Assembly: GCA_030272155.1 (NCBI GenBank)
Contig: CP126204.1
Span: forward strand, 1,417,501 to 1,481,500
DNA from: Tetradesmus obliquus
Taxonomy: Eukaryota > Chlorophyta > Chlorophyceae > Sphaeropleales > Scenedesmaceae
Direction: 5' to 3'
DNA length: 64,000 nucleotides
In this document: positions 11,078 to 22,886 of the stretch, piece after piece
How the letters are laid out: each line of letters begins with the position of its first letter
How positions within the stretch are numbered: position 1 is the first letter of the stretch
Notes under the pieces: generated by a model
The model's input: the letters and a program-made list of their open reading frames with translations, nothing else
The model's database searches: none
What the model was told of the DNA's origin: nothing
Position numbers and translations under genes: made by a program

Positions 11078-11114
11078 GAAGTAGATGTTAGGATAGGTTG
11101 TGGGATACCGTTTG

Positions 11115-11692
11115 AATAGGCGTCTTGTGTAGGTGTCGTAATAGTAATAGTAATAGTAGTAATGAATCGATTGAATAGGCAACACACACACGTAGTCAAC
11201 AAGGCCGTTTCGAACGATACTGAATTCCGTAGGTAAGCGTTTCATCGCAAAATATAAGCTATATAAGCTATATCCGTTACATCGAAATGGTATAGAGGCG
11301 CTGGAGTAGCCGCAGCTGGGCATACGGTCTTTCGACAGCTCTGCCCTTGCGGTAACAGCTCTGTGGCACGCTGGAGCAGCAAGGACCCTTCACCAGCTGG
11401 ACCTACTGTTTCTGCATGGCGAATTACGTTCGTGAGCTGCGCTGGAGAGCTTGCCTGCAGCTGAGCTGGGCGTGCCAGTGACAGCAGCAGCAGCAGCAGC
11501 AGCAGCAGCGGCAACAGCACCAGGGAAGGCAATCACTTGCTGCACCGCTCTCCGGCTCTGTATAGCATTCCTGGTTAGATGTTTTCAGTACATGAGAGTA
11601 GAATGCTTCACAGCGGCAGCAGCGGCAGCAGCAGCAGCAACAGCGGCAGCAGCCAGCAGCACGGCAACAGCGGCAGCCACGACAACAGGAAC

Positions 11693-11723
<31 letters not shown>

Positions 11724-11732
11724 CCACCAGGG

Positions 11733-11783
<51 letters not shown>

Positions 11784-13995
11784 CCAAGGACAACACCAGC
11801 AACAGCAGCAGCAGCAGCAATCGCGAAGCACGCCGTCATGGTACCTGGTGGGGGCTTGGGCAGACATTCGTGTAGATCCTAGTGTATGGGGGATGGGGTT
11901 TGCTGTCAGCTTGCTGCAGTTCACGCCAAAGGTGGCAACATGCAGGCTGCTGCAGGAGCAATGCAGTCGGCAGTGCAAAGAGGGATGGGTATCAGGTGTC
12001 GGCATGCGCCCGCGCCTTTGGCGCAACCGCCTGGGTGCTGAGGCGCCACAGGACGGCTTGCAGGAGATGGAGGCAGCTCAGAAACGGTCCTTCCAGCAAA
12101 TGCAGCAAAATAGCGAGGCGCCTGGCAATCGTAGCAGCAGCAGCAGTGGCAGCCAGCGGTTTAGCGGCGCAGCTATGATGGCGGCTTACCATGCGTCCTG
12201 GATGGATCCGTCCAGGGAGCGGGAGCTGCCAAGACAGCGCGCGGCAACAGCAGCAGCAGTAGTCACGGCTCAACGGCAGCAACAGGAGCAGCAACAACAG
12301 CGCATCAGCTGCCCAGCACACAATGATCTACTGGACCCGATCACTCACTCCATGGGTGCTGCCAATGCCAGGCAGCACCGCTGGGTGGCGAGTTATCAGC
12401 GGCTAAAAGACACCCAGCTGCCGAGGCGGCTGCGAGTGTTTGGCTGGCGGCTTCTGCATGCAGGAGTGAAGGTAGGCGCACGGCGCATGCTGGCATCCAG
12501 CAGGCACGCGCCGGCTCACTTTACCTGCCCAGCACAGCAGTGCCAGCAGCCGCAGCAACTGGAGACCCTCACCCACTTGTTAGTGGAGTGCCCTGTAGCT
12601 GCAGCAGCGTGGCAGTGGTACGCGCAAAAGGTGTGGCAGCGTGTGCAGCCCGGAGCAGTGGTCCCTGTTAATAACAGCCGTCTGCTGCTGCTGGATGACT
12701 TCAGTGTGTGGGCCCCGCCAGCAGGACAGCAGCAGATGTGGATGCAGCTGCGTCTGCTGCTGCTGGAGTCCATTTGGGTGGTGCGTTGCAGCAGCATCAG
12801 GCCTGGCGTGATTGTGGCCAGTGCAGATGGCAGCGATGGCAGCGGCAGCCGCAATGCAGGCAGCAATTCTCAATCTCAGAGCCACGGCATCAGCGATGCA
12901 GAGGACAGCAGCAGCAACAGCAGCAGCATGGGCAGTCAACGGGGTACAACTGGCGAGCCGGGCAGCTCATCATACGCTGCTAAGGCTGTGGCGTGTAGGT
13001 TTCTGGCAGAGCTGCGGCAGCAAATTCAGAGGGAGTGGGATAGGGTGGAAGTAGATGTTAGGATAGGTTGTGGGATACCGTTTGCATGGCTGCAGGGAAG
13101 GTCGCCTGAGATCAAACTTGTTGACTTTGAGCAGAAGTGGGGAGCACTGTATAGGATGGGCGCAAATGGGCGCGTCAAGGTTCGGGCCAGCGCGGCGGGC
13201 ATGTGAGGGATGGATTGGGCACGGGTCTACGAGGCGTGGTGGTCTGTCTTGACGGTTCGGGCAGGGTGTACAATGCATTCGTTGGAGTAGTGGCCGTCGT
13301 TCCTCGTTGTGATGTGTTGCAAAATAGTATGGCAAAGGCTAAGTTGATGGCCGGGATACGTTATGTATGCATGTGAGTGGGTAGCAGAGTACGTTATGTA
13401 TGCGTGCGTGTGGGTAGCAGAGTACGAGGATGTGTGCAGCATGTGTGGATAAGTTTGTGTGTGTGTGGCTTTGTGTGCCTGAGGTGGTGTCATTTCCTAC
13501 AGAATGCCACATATCTCATAGGGGTGTGTTCGGTCAGTAGCAGGATGTGCTTTGCATGAAGTGGAGAGTCTATGAATAGTCAGGTGGGGATTGTCTGTGT
13601 CGACAATCCGTCACCTATTAATAGGCGTCTTGTGTAGGTGTCGTAATGCTGCCTGTAAAGTGCAGCTTTTAGAGGTGTGCAAGTCACCATGCAGCGATAG
13701 ATAACAGTTACACTATGCTGACAGTTTTTGTTTCAAGGGCCAGTCACGGTCTGTCACGCATCACAGGACGTCATTGCGCGACTGTGATTTTAGTGGAGTC
13801 TGGGCACTCGGTCAGGTCCTGGATGCCTTTCGGGGCTGCTCCGCAAGGGGCTGTCTGCATGATCGTGTGACAGCGTCTCTTGGTACAAGAGACCTGTGGA
13901 GTGAGTGCGGAACAGGTTGCCTCATTCTCTCAATGGATCTTTTTATGGAGCAAGTGCACGGTTATTTAGGTCCGCCCTTGTAACGTTCTTGCTTC

Positions 13996-14024
<29 letters not shown>
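11115..14024 (+). mobile_element. LINE deletion derivative, first copy
   Basis: Flanked by gataccgtttg at 11,104-11,114 and 14,025-14,035. The first 28 nt (11,115-11,142) are 3'-UTR sequence (aataggcgtc...gtcgtaat) fused to the true 5' end, which starts with AGTAAT-like repeats. The 5' UTR is followed by a deletion from the start of ORF1 into the CAG-rich part of ORF2 (junction near 11,611, shared bases cagc). ORF2 end, 3' UTR and 29 A residues follow. The same deletion is seen at 44,412 and 47,291, so the shortened form was probably copied. Confidence 0.8.
11597..13206 (+). pseudogene. ORF2 C-terminal part in deletion derivative
   Basis: The ORF2 frame is open from just after a TAG in the former ORF1 start region, across the deletion junction and a Gln-rich tract, to TGA at 13,206. 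There is no ATG before 11,893 (MGFAVSL), so initiation would be poor. It keeps the zinc motif and the C-terminus (variant GRVKVRASAAGM) but has no endonuclease or reverse transcriptase. Such an element would depend on a full-length copy for mobility. Confidence 0.8.
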
Positions 14025-14026
<2 letters not shown>

Positions 14027-14945
14027 TACCGTTTGCATGGCTGCAGGGAAGGTCGCCTGAGATCAAACTTGTTGACTTTGAGCAGAAGTGGGGAGCACTG
14101 TATAGGATGGGCGCAAATGGGCGCGTCAAGGTTCGGGCCAGCGCGGCGGGCATGTGAGGGATGGATTGGGCACGGGTCTACGAGGCGTGGTGGTCTGTCT
14201 TGACGGTTCGGGCAGGGTGTACAATGCATTCGTTGGAGTAGTGGCCGTCGTTCCTCGTTGTGATGTGTTGCAAAATAGTATGGCAAAGGCTAAGTTGATG
14301 GCCGGGATACGTTATGTATGCATGAGAGTGGGTAGCAGAGTACGTTATGTATGCGTGCGTGTGGGTAGCAGAGTACGAGGATGTGTGCAGCATGTGTGGA
14401 TAAGTTTGTGTGTGTGTGGCTTTGTGTGCCTGAGGTGGTGTCATTTCCTACAGAATGCCACATATCTCATAGGGGTGGGTTCGGTCAGTAGCAGGATGTG
14501 CTTTGCATGAAGTGGAGAGTCTATGAATAGTCAGGTGGGGATTGTCTGTGTCGACAATCCGTCACCTATTAATAGGCGTCTTGTGTAGGTGTCGTAATGC
14601 TGCCTGTAAAGTGCAGCTTTTAGAGGTGTGCAAGTCACCATGCAGCGATAGATAACAGTTACACTATGCTGACAGTTTTTGTTTCAAGGGCCAGTCACGG
14701 TCTGTCACGCATCACAGGACGTCATTGCGCGACTGTGATTTTAGTGGAGTCTGGGCACTCGGTCAGGTCCTGGATGCCTTTCGGGGCTGCTCCGCAAGGG
14801 GCTGTCTGCATGATCGTGTGACAGCGTCTCTTGGTACAAGAGACCTGTGGAGTGAGTGCGGAACAGGTTGCCTCATTCTCTCAATGGATCTTTTTATGGA
14901 GCAAGTGCACGGTTATTTAGGTCCGCCCTTGTAACGTTCTTGCTT

Positions 14946-14977
<32 letters not shown>
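14025..14977 (+). mobile_element. Tandem 0.95-kb LINE 3' end
   Basis: Starts with gataccgtttg in the ORF2 tail (stop TGA 14,155-14,157), has a 3' UTR and 31 A residues (14,947-14,977). The next unit starts with the same gataccgtttg. It is nearly identical to 13,074-14,024 and 14,978 onward, so three units lie in tandem at about 952 bp with poly(A) at each boundary. Confidence 0.85.
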
Positions 14978-14979
<2 letters not shown>

Positions 14980-15534
14980 TACCGTTTGCATGGCTGCAGG
15001 GAAGGTCGCCTGAGATCAAACTTGTTGACTTTGAGCAGAAGTGGGGAGCACTGTATAGGATGGGCGCAAATGGGCGCGTCAAGGTTCGGGCCAGCGCGGC
15101 GGGCATGTGAGGGATGGATTGGGCACGGGTCTACGAGGCGTGGTGGTCTGTCTTGACGGTTCGGGCAGGGTGTACAATGCATTCGTTGGAGTAGTGGCCG
15201 TCGTTCCTCGTTGTGATGTGTTGCAAAATAGTATGGCAAAGGCTAAGTTGATGGCCGGGATACGTTATGTATGCATGAGAGTGGGTAGCAGAGTACGTTA
15301 TGTATGCGTGCGTGTGGGTAGCAGAGTACGAGGATGTGTGCAGCATGTGTGGATAAGTTTGTGTGTGTGTGGCTTTGTGTGCCTGAGGTGGTGTCATTTC
15401 CTACAGAATGCCACATATCTCATAGGGGTGGGTTCGGTCAGTAGCAGGATGTGCTTTGCATGAAGTGGAGAGTCTATGAATATTCAGGTGGGGATTGTCT
15501 GTGTCGACAATCCGTCACCTATTAATAGGCGTCT
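14978..15534 (+). mobile_element. LINE 3' end, interrupted host copy
   Basis: ORF2 tail (stop ending at 15,110) and 3' UTR up to attaataggcgtct (15,521-15,534), where two minus-strand elements are inserted one after the other. The same 3' UTR resumes at 16,817, is cut again at 16,870 and ends in poly(A) at 18,113. Confidence 0.8.
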
Positions 15535-16025
15535 TTTTTTTTTTTTTTTTTTTTTTTTTTGAAGCAAGAACGTTACAAGGGCTGACCTAAATAACTGTGC
15601 ACTTGCTCCATAAAAAGATCCATTGAGAGAATGAGGCAACCTGTTCCGCACTCACTCCACAGGTCTCTTGTACCAAGAGACGCTGTCACACGATCTTGCA
15701 GACAGCCCCTTGCGGAGCAGCCCCGAAAGGCATCCAGGACCTGACCGAGTGCCCAGACTCCACTAAAATCACAGTCGCGCAATGACGTCCTGTGATGTGT
15801 GACAGACCGTGACTGGCCCTTGAATCAAAATCCGTCCATGGCGCAACTGTCAGCTATCACTGCATGGTGACTTGTACACCTCTACAAGCTGCACTTTACA
15901 GGCAGCATTACGACACCTACACAAGACGCCTATTAATAGGTGACGGATTGTCGACACAGACAATCCCCACCTGACTATTCATTGACTCTCCACTTCATGC
16001 AAAGCACATCCTGCTACTGACCGTC
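15535..16025 (-). mobile_element. Minus LINE 3'-UTR insertion, first at this site
   Basis: Poly-T followed by minus 3' UTR, truncated within the 3' UTR. Target duplication attaataggcgtct at 15,521-15,534 and 16,026-16,039. Confidence 0.85.
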
Positions 16026-16036
16026 ATTAATAGGCG

Positions 16037-16039
<3 letters not shown>

Positions 16040-16080
<41 letters not shown>

Positions 16081-16816
16081 AAGCAAGAACGTTACAAGGG
16101 CGGACCTAAATAACTGTGCACTTGCTCCATAAAAAGATCCATTGAGAGAATGAGGCAACCTGTTCCGCACTCACTCCACAGGTCTCTTGTACCAAGAGAC
16201 GCTGTCACACGATCTTGCAGACAGCCCCTTGCGGAGCAGCCCCGAAAGGCATCCAGGACCTGACCGAGTGCCCAGACTCCACTAAAATCACAGTCGCGCA
16301 ATGACGTCCTGTGATGTGTGACAGACCGTGACTGGCCCTTGAAACAAAAACTGTCAGCATAGTGTAACTGTTATCTATCGCTGCATGGTGACTTGCACAC
16401 CTCTAAAAGCTGCACTTTACAGGCAGCATTACGACACCTACACAAGACGCCTATTAATAGGTGACGGATTGTCGACACAGACAATCCCCACCTGACTATT
16501 CATAGACTCTCCACTTCATGCAAAGCACATCCTGCTACTGACCGAACACACCCCTATGAGATATGTGGCATTCTGTAGGAAATGACACCACCTCAGGCAC
16601 ACAAAGCCACACACACACAAACTTATCCACACATGCTGCACACATCCTCGTACTCTGCTACCCACACGCACGCATACATAACGTACTCTGCTACCCACTC
16701 ACATGCATACATAACGTATCCCGGCCATCAACTTAGCCTTTGCCATACTATTTTGCAACACATCACAACGAGGAACGACGGCCACTACTCCAACGAATGC
16801 ATTGTACACCCTGCCC
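16040..16816 (-). mobile_element. Minus LINE 3'-UTR insertion, second at this site
   Basis: Long poly-T (to 16,079) and an almost complete minus 3' UTR. It uses the same target attaataggcgtct (16,026-16,039 and 16,817-16,830) as the insertion before it. Two insertions in one orientation at one site leave three copies of the 14-bp target. Confidence 0.85.
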
Positions 16817-16863
16817 ATTAATAGGCGTCTTGTGTAGGTGTCGTAATGCTGCCTGTAAAGTGC

Positions 16864-16870
<7 letters not shown>

Positions 16871-16898
<28 letters not shown>

Positions 16899-17533
16899 AA
16901 GCAAGAACGTTACAAGGGCGGACCTAAATAACCGTGCACTTGCTCCATAAAAAGATCCATTGAGAGAATGAGGCAACCTGTTCCGCACTCACTCCACAGG
17001 TCTCTTGTACCAAGAGACGCTGTCACACGATCATGCAGACAGCCCCTTGCGGAGCAGCCCCGAAAGGCATCCAGGACCTGACCGAGTGCCCAGACTCCAC
17101 TAAAATCACAGTCGCGCAATGACGTCCTGTGATGCGTGACAGACCGTGACTGGCCCTTGAAACAAAAACTGTCAGCATAGTGTAAATGTTATCTATCGCT
17201 GCATGGTGACTTGCACACCTCTAAAAGCTGCACTTTACAGGCAGCATTACGACACCTACACAAGACGCCTATTAATAGGTGACGGATTGTCGACACAGAC
17301 AATCCCCACCTGACTATTCATAGACTCTCCACTTCATGCAAAGCACATCCTGCTACTGACCGAACACACCCCTATGAGATATGTGGCATTCTGTAGGAAA
17401 TGACACCACCTCAGGCACACAAAGCCACACACACACAAACTTATCCACACATGCTGCACACATCCTCGTACTCTGCTACCCACACGCACGCATACATAAC
17501 GTACTCTGCTACCCACTCACATGCATACATAAC

Positions 17534-17567
<34 letters not shown>

Positions 17568-17751
17568 AAGCAAGAACGTTACAAGGGCTGACCTAAATAA
17601 CTGTGCATACATAACGTATCCCGGCCATCAACTTAGCCTTTGCCATACTATTTTGCAACACATCACAACGAGGAACGACGGCCACTACTCCAACGAATGC
17701 ATTGTACACCCTGCCCGAACCGTCAAGACAGACCACCACGCCTCGTAGACG
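16871..17751 (-). mobile_element. Minus LINE 3'-UTR insertion with nested micro-insertion
   Basis: Minus 3' UTR inserted in the plus 3' UTR at aagtgcagctttt (16,858-16,870 and 17,752-17,764). Inside it, a second minus insertion at 17,538-17,603 holds only poly-T plus about 37 nt of LINE end, with TSD tgcatacataacgtat (17,522-17,537 and 17,604-17,619). This is a third level of nesting. Confidence 0.85.
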
Positions 17752-18113
17752 AAGTGCAGCTTTTAGAGGTGTGCAAGTCACCATGCAGCGATAGATAACA
17801 GTTACACTATGCTGACAGTTTTTGTTTCAAGGGCCAGTCACGGTCTGTCACACATCACAGGACGTCATTGCGCGACTGTGATTTTAGTGGAGTCTGGGCA
17901 CTCGATCAGGTCCTGGATGCCTTTCGGGGCTGCTCCGCAAGGGGCTGTCTGCATGATCGTGTGACAGCGTCTCTTGGTACAAGAGACCTGTGGAGTGAGT
18001 GCGGAACAGGTTGCCTCATTCTCTCAATGGATCTTTTTATGGAGCAAGTGCACGGTTATTTAGGTCCGCCCTTGTAACGTTCTTGCTTCAAAAAAAAAAA
18101 AAAAAAAAAAAAA
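17752..18113 (+). mobile_element. End of the nested host LINE
   Basis: Remainder of the plus 3' UTR with poly(A) (18,090-18,113). It is followed by tcatcgcggcg (18,115-18,125), which matches the satellite target to the left of position 10,456. This closes the 7.7-kb nested cluster. Confidence 0.75.
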
Positions 18114-18114
18114 T

Positions 18115-18493
18115 TCATCGCGGCGCATCAAAGGTCGCTGCGCTTATTTTTTTTTTTTTTGAAGCAAGAACGTTACAAGGGCTGACCTAAATAACTGTGC
18201 ACTTGCTCCATAAAAAGATCCATTGCTGCGCTTATTTTCGTATGTCAGTCCCAGGCATGTGAGGGCCTAACATGCTTGGTCATGGAACGTCCGGGATAAA
18301 ATCGTCCAGTAGGAATTTAAGCCGGCCAGTGAGTTTCCAGTGGCGGTTCACAGACACCCTTGCCAACCCGCATCCTGCCCCCATGACATTCGTACGGCTT
18401 CAATTTTGATAAATCAACCTTTTACAAAGAGATAAAACATTGAATAAACTTTCACGAAGCTTACCCAGCACATTTCCATAATGGGCCACATCA
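18115..18493. repeat. Satellite island with 74-nt LINE micro-insertion
   Basis: Continues the satellite interrupted at 10,455. It contains a minus micro-insertion (18,151-18,224: poly-T plus the last ~64 nt of the LINE) with TSD gctgcgcttatttt (18,137-18,150 and 18,225-18,238). Precisely the same micro-insertion is found at 42,647 and 63,104. Confidence 0.85.
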
Positions 18494-18815
18494 TAACAGT
18501 TGCACTATGCTGACAGTTTTTGTTTCAAGGGCCAGTCACGGTCTGTCACACATCACAGGACGTCATTGCGCGACTGTGATTTTAGTGGAGTCTGGGCACT
18601 CGGTCAGGTCCTGGATGCCTTTCGGGGCTGCTCCGCAAGGGGCTGTCTGCATGATCGTGTGACAGCGTCTCTTGGTACAAGAGACCTGTGGAGTGAGTGC
18701 GGAACAGGTTGCCTCATTCTCTCAATGGATCTTTTTATGGAGCAAGTGCACGGTTATTTAGGTCCGCCCTTGTAACGTTCTTGCTTCCAAAAAAAAAAAA
18801 AAAAAAAAAAAAAAA
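18494..18815 (+). mobile_element. LINE 3'-UTR insertion with 12-bp TSD
   Basis: Last ~295 nt of the 3' UTR plus poly(A), flanked by tgggccacatca at 18,482-18,493 and 18,816-18,827. The target spans the 5' junction of the older insertion (tgggccac/atca), so this insertion is the younger one. A paralogue is at 43,029-43,397. Confidence 0.8.
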
Positions 18816-18823
18816 TGGGCCAC

Positions 18824-18933
18824 ATCACAGGACGTCATTGCGCGACTGTGATTTTAGTGGAGTCTGGATACTCGGTCAGGTCCTGGATGCCTTTCGGGGC
18901 TGCTCCGCAAGGGGCTGTCTGCATGATCGTGTG

Positions 18934-18971
<38 letters not shown>

Positions 18972-19124
18972 GTGTGACAGCGTCTCTTGGTACAAGAGAC
19001 CTGTGGAGTGAGTGCGGAACAGGTTGCCTCACTCTCTCAATGGATCTTTTTATGGAGCAAGTGCACAGTTATTTAGGTCAGCCCTTGTAACGATCTTGCT
19101 TCAAAAAAAAAAAAAAAAAAAAAA
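18824..19124 (+). mobile_element. LINE 3'-UTR insertion split by a poly(A)-only insert
   Basis: Paralogue of 1,880-2,134, with TSD tgggccac (18,816-18,823 and 19,125-19,132). Within it, 31 A residues (18,939-18,969) lie between two copies of tcgtgtgacagc and carry no LINE sequence. Confidence 0.8.
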
Positions 19125-19132
19125 TGGGCCAC

Positions 19133-19867
19133 GAGGAAAAATTTTTTTTTTTTTTTTTTTGAAGCAAGAACGTTTTTTTTTTTTTTTTTTTTTTTTTTGA
19201 AGCAAGAACGTTACAAGGGCGGACCTAAATAACCGTGCACTTGCTCCATAAAAAGATCCATTGAGAGAATGAGGCAACCTGTTCCGCACTCACTCCACAG
19301 GTCTCTTGTACCAAGAGACGCTGTCACACGATCATGCAGACAGCCCCTTGCGGAGCAGCCCCGAAAGGCATCCAGGACCTGACCGAGTGCCCAGACTCCA
19401 CTAAAATCACAGTCGCGCAATGACGTCCTGTGATGTGTGACAGACCGTGACTGGCCCTTGAATCAAAATCCGTCCATTTTTTTTTTTTTTTTTTTTTTTT
19501 TTGAAGCAAGAACGTTACAAGGGCTGACCTAAATAACTGTGCACTTGCTCCATAAAAAGATCCATTGAGAGAGTGAGGCAACCTGTTCCGCACTCACTCC
19601 ACAGGTCTCTTGTACCAAGAGACGCTGTCACACAAAATCCGTCCATGGCGCAACTGTCAGCTTTAGTGGAGTCTGGGCACTCGGTCAGGTCCTGGATGCC
19701 TTTCGGGGCTGCTCCGCAAGGGGCTGTCTGCATGATCGTGTGACAGCGTCTCTTGGTACAAGAGACCTGTGGAGTGAGTGCGGAACAGGTTGCCTCATTC
19801 TCTCAATGGATCTTTTTATGGAGCAAGTGCACGGTTATTTAGGTCCGCCCTTGTAACGTTCTTGCTT

Positions 19868-19900
<33 letters not shown>

Positions 19901-20005
19901 GTCAGCTATCACTGCATGGTGACTTGTACACCTCTACAAGCTGCACTTTACAGGTGTCTGTGTCGAAAATCCGTCACCTATTATTAGGCGTCTTGTGTAG
20001 GTGTC
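19133..20005. mobile_element. Stacked small LINE fragments, both strands
   Basis: In order: poly-T with 13 nt of LINE end (19,142-19,173); minus 3' UTR from 19,199; a minus insertion 19,478-19,633 with TSD aaaatccgtccat; a plus insertion 19,663-19,898 with TSD ctgtcagct; minus remainder to 19,954; plus 3' UTR 19,955-20,005. The last 16 bases, gtcttgtgtaggtgtc, are the left target copy of the large minus element that follows. Confidence 0.75.
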
Positions 20006-20462
20006 TTTTTTTTTTTTTTTTTTTTTTTTGAAGCAAGAACGTTACAAGGGCCGACCTAAATAACCGTGCACTTGCTCCATAAAAAGATCCATTGAGAGAA
20101 TGAGGCAACCTGTTCCGCACTCACTCCACAGGTCTCTTGTACCAAGAGACGCTGTCACACGATCATGCAGACAGCCCCTTGCGGAGCAGCCCCGAAAGGC
20201 ATCCAGGACCTGACCGAGTGCCCAGACTCCACTAAAATCACAGTCGCGCAATGACGTCCTGTGATGTGTGACAGACCGTGACTGGCCCTTGAAACAAAAA
20301 CTGTCAGCATAGTGTAACTGTTATCTATCGCTGCATGGTGACTTGCACACCTCTAAAAGCTGCACTTTACAGGCAGCATTACGACACCTACACAAGACGC
20401 CTATTAATAGGTGACGGATTGTCGACACAGACAATCCCCACCTGACTATTCATAGACTCTCC

Positions 20463-20464
<2 letters not shown>

Positions 20465-20499
<35 letters not shown>

Positions 20500-21196
20500 A
20501 AGCAAGAACGTTACAAGGGCTGACCTAAATAACTGTGCACTTGCTCCATAAAAAGATCCATTGAGAGAGTGAGGCAACCTGTTCCGCACTCACTCCACAG
20601 GTCTCTTGTACCAAGAGACGCTGTCACACGATCATGCAGACAGCCCCTTGCGGAGCAGCCCCGAAAGGCATCCAGGACCTGACCGAGTGCCCAGACTCCA
20701 CTAAAATCACAGTCGCGCAATGACGTCCTGTGATGTGTGACAGACCGTGACTGGCCCTTGAATCAAAATCCGTCCATGGCGCAACTGTCAGCTATCACTG
20801 CATGGTGACTTGTACACCTCTACAAGCTGCACTTTACAGGCAGCATTACGACACCTACACAAGACGCCTATTAATAGGTGACGGATTGTCGACACAGACA
20901 ATCCCCACCTGACTATTCATTGACTCTCCACTTCATGCAAAGCACATCCTGCTACTGACCGAACATACACCTATGAGATATGTGGCATTCTGCAGGAAAT
21001 GACACCAAATCAGGCACACAAAGCCACACACACACAAACTTATCCACACATGCTGCCCACATCCTCGTACTGTGCTACCCACACGCACGCATACATAACG
21101 TACTCTGCTACCCACTCACATGCATACATAACGTATCCCGGCCATCAACTTAGCCTTTGCCATACTATTTTGCAACACATCACAACGAGGAACGAC
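20465..21196 (-). mobile_element. Minus LINE 3'-UTR fragment joined in register
   Basis: Poly-T (20,465-20,498) and minus 3' UTR of the subfamily with gtactgtgctacc. Its right end (acgaggaacgac) lies at the position where the older host 3' UTR resumes after the plus insert at 25,129. The 5' end of this insert thus fused to the homologous place in the host rather than to an unrelated target. Confidence 0.65.
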
Positions 21197-22841
21197 TGCT
21201 GGCAGGCACACAGGGCCGCATCGTGTTCAACGGCGGCCACCTCAGCAGGGTTTTTGACATCCCCTCTGGCTGCGCGCAGGGCAGCCCACTCAGCCCGCTG
21301 CTGTATGTGCTAGCAGCGCAGCCGCTGGCGGCCAAATGCAGAGCGCTGCAAGCAGCAGGGGAGGTGGACAGCATCAGCATGCCCGATGGCTCAGCAGCAC
21401 CCTGCAGCATGCAGCATGCAGACGACACCACCCTGCACGCCGCCAGCAGGCAAGGCGTTGCTGTGCTGGTGAGGAAAGCAGTACAGCCGTTTTGTGCAGC
21501 GAGTGGCGCAAAGCTGGGAGTCAGCAAGTGCCAGGGCATGGAAGTAGGCACGCAGCAGCCGTTTGTAGGGGTAGATCCAGCCACGCAGATACCGTTCCAT
21601 GATACAGCACTACACCCGATCAGGCACCTGGGTCTGCTGCTGTCAGCAGCAGGCGCAGAGCCGCATGCAGCAGCGCTGTACACGCAGCGCCTGCAAACCA
21701 TCACATACCGGGCGCGGCAGTGGGCACGGCAGAATCTCAGCTATTTGGGGCGCTGCGCAGTTGCGCAGCAGATGATGGCATCTTGCATCACCTATCATGC
21801 GCAGTTCGTGCCAGTCCCAGTAGATATCATGGCCAGGATGCACCGCCGCCTCTTAGGGTTTGTGACAGAGCAGGGCTGCGCTCGAGAAGCCAACATCCGG
21901 CAGTGGAATGAAAGCCCTCCGGCAGCAGTGGCCAGCCTGCCTTTCAGCATGGGCGGAATGAGGCAGGTTGATGTCAGGGCGCACGCCACAGCAATGCAGG
22001 CACGTACAGCAGCAGCATTGCTGTCGCCGCGGCGAGCCCCGTGGAAGGCCTTCATGCGGGCCAACCTGCGCCATGCACTGCCAGGACTAGGGGAGGCAGC
22101 GTTGGTGCAGCGCTCAAAGGCGCCGCTGCAGGCTGCCGCCAGGGGCGGCAGGCTGCCGCTGCGCCTATCAGCATACATAGAGGCGCTGCAAAGCGTGGGC
22201 ATTCACAGGCACGTGGAGCACAGCGCCATGACCAGCCAGCAGGTCCAGCTTGAGCTGCTAGTGGGGAACCACAGCGTGGGCAGCAGCTCAGATGGGCAGA
22301 TGTTGGCAGCAGCCGGTGCCCTCCCTGCTCAGCTGCGCCACGGCGCAGGCACCACACTGGGGCAGGTGCAGCAGCAGCTAACTGGACAGCCGCAGCAAGA
22401 TGGCATTGTGCTGCCGCCGGCATGGCTGCGCACTCTGCGGGAGGGCAGCACAGGTGCATGGCAGACCGACACGCAGCAACAGTGGGCACAACAGTTGCAG
22501 CACGGTGGCACCACCAAGTGCTACAAGGTGCAGCAGGATGGCAGCTTGAAGGCCACAACAGCTGTCCTAATGGACACAGCAGCCCTCCAATGGGCGCCAT
22601 GTTGTGTGGTAGATGTAACAGCAGTGCCGCACCCTGCATTTCAGCGGCAACAACAGCAGCGGCAGCAGCAGCAGCAGCAGCGGCAGCAGCCAGCAGCACG
22701 GCAACAGCGGCAGCCACGACAGCAGCAACAACAGGAACGTCAGCAGCAGCAGCCGCAGCAGCCAGCTGCATGGCAACAGCAGCAGCCGCGACAACAGCAA
22801 CAACAGGAACGGCAGCAGCAGCAGCAGCAGCAGCACCAGGG

Positions 22842-22886
<45 letters not shown>

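Larger units (their letters stand above)
10456..11114 (+). mobile_element. 5'-truncated LINE (ORF2 end), host of nested cluster
   Basis: It begins abruptly in ORF2 at the zinc-motif region directly after satellite target tcatcgcggcg. It is interrupted at 10,981-11,077 by a plus 3'-end insertion with TSD gaagtagatgtta (10,968-10,980 and 11,078-11,090). It is interrupted again after gataccgtttg (11,104-11,114). The same element most likely continues at 14,978 and ends with poly(A) at 18,113 next to the second copy of tcatcgcggcg. Confidence 0.7.

Noticed and set aside
11590..11625. Splicing as the cause of the deletion in the 2.9-kb derivatives
   Set aside because: The removed segment would begin with caacag and not GT. 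A four-base match (cagc) at the breakpoints fits repeat-mediated deletion or a template jump better.
16582..16821. His/Thr-rich frame (THTHAYITYSATH...) repeated in the window
   Set aside because: It is the reverse strand of the gt-rich 33-bp repeat in the 3' UTR. Low complexity and present in all UTR copies; no sign of coding selection.
18115..18493. Satellite as a SINE or RNA gene
   Set aside because: No A/B-box pair or own A tail was recognised, and it continues in tandem at 312 bp. A tandem satellite is the simpler reading.
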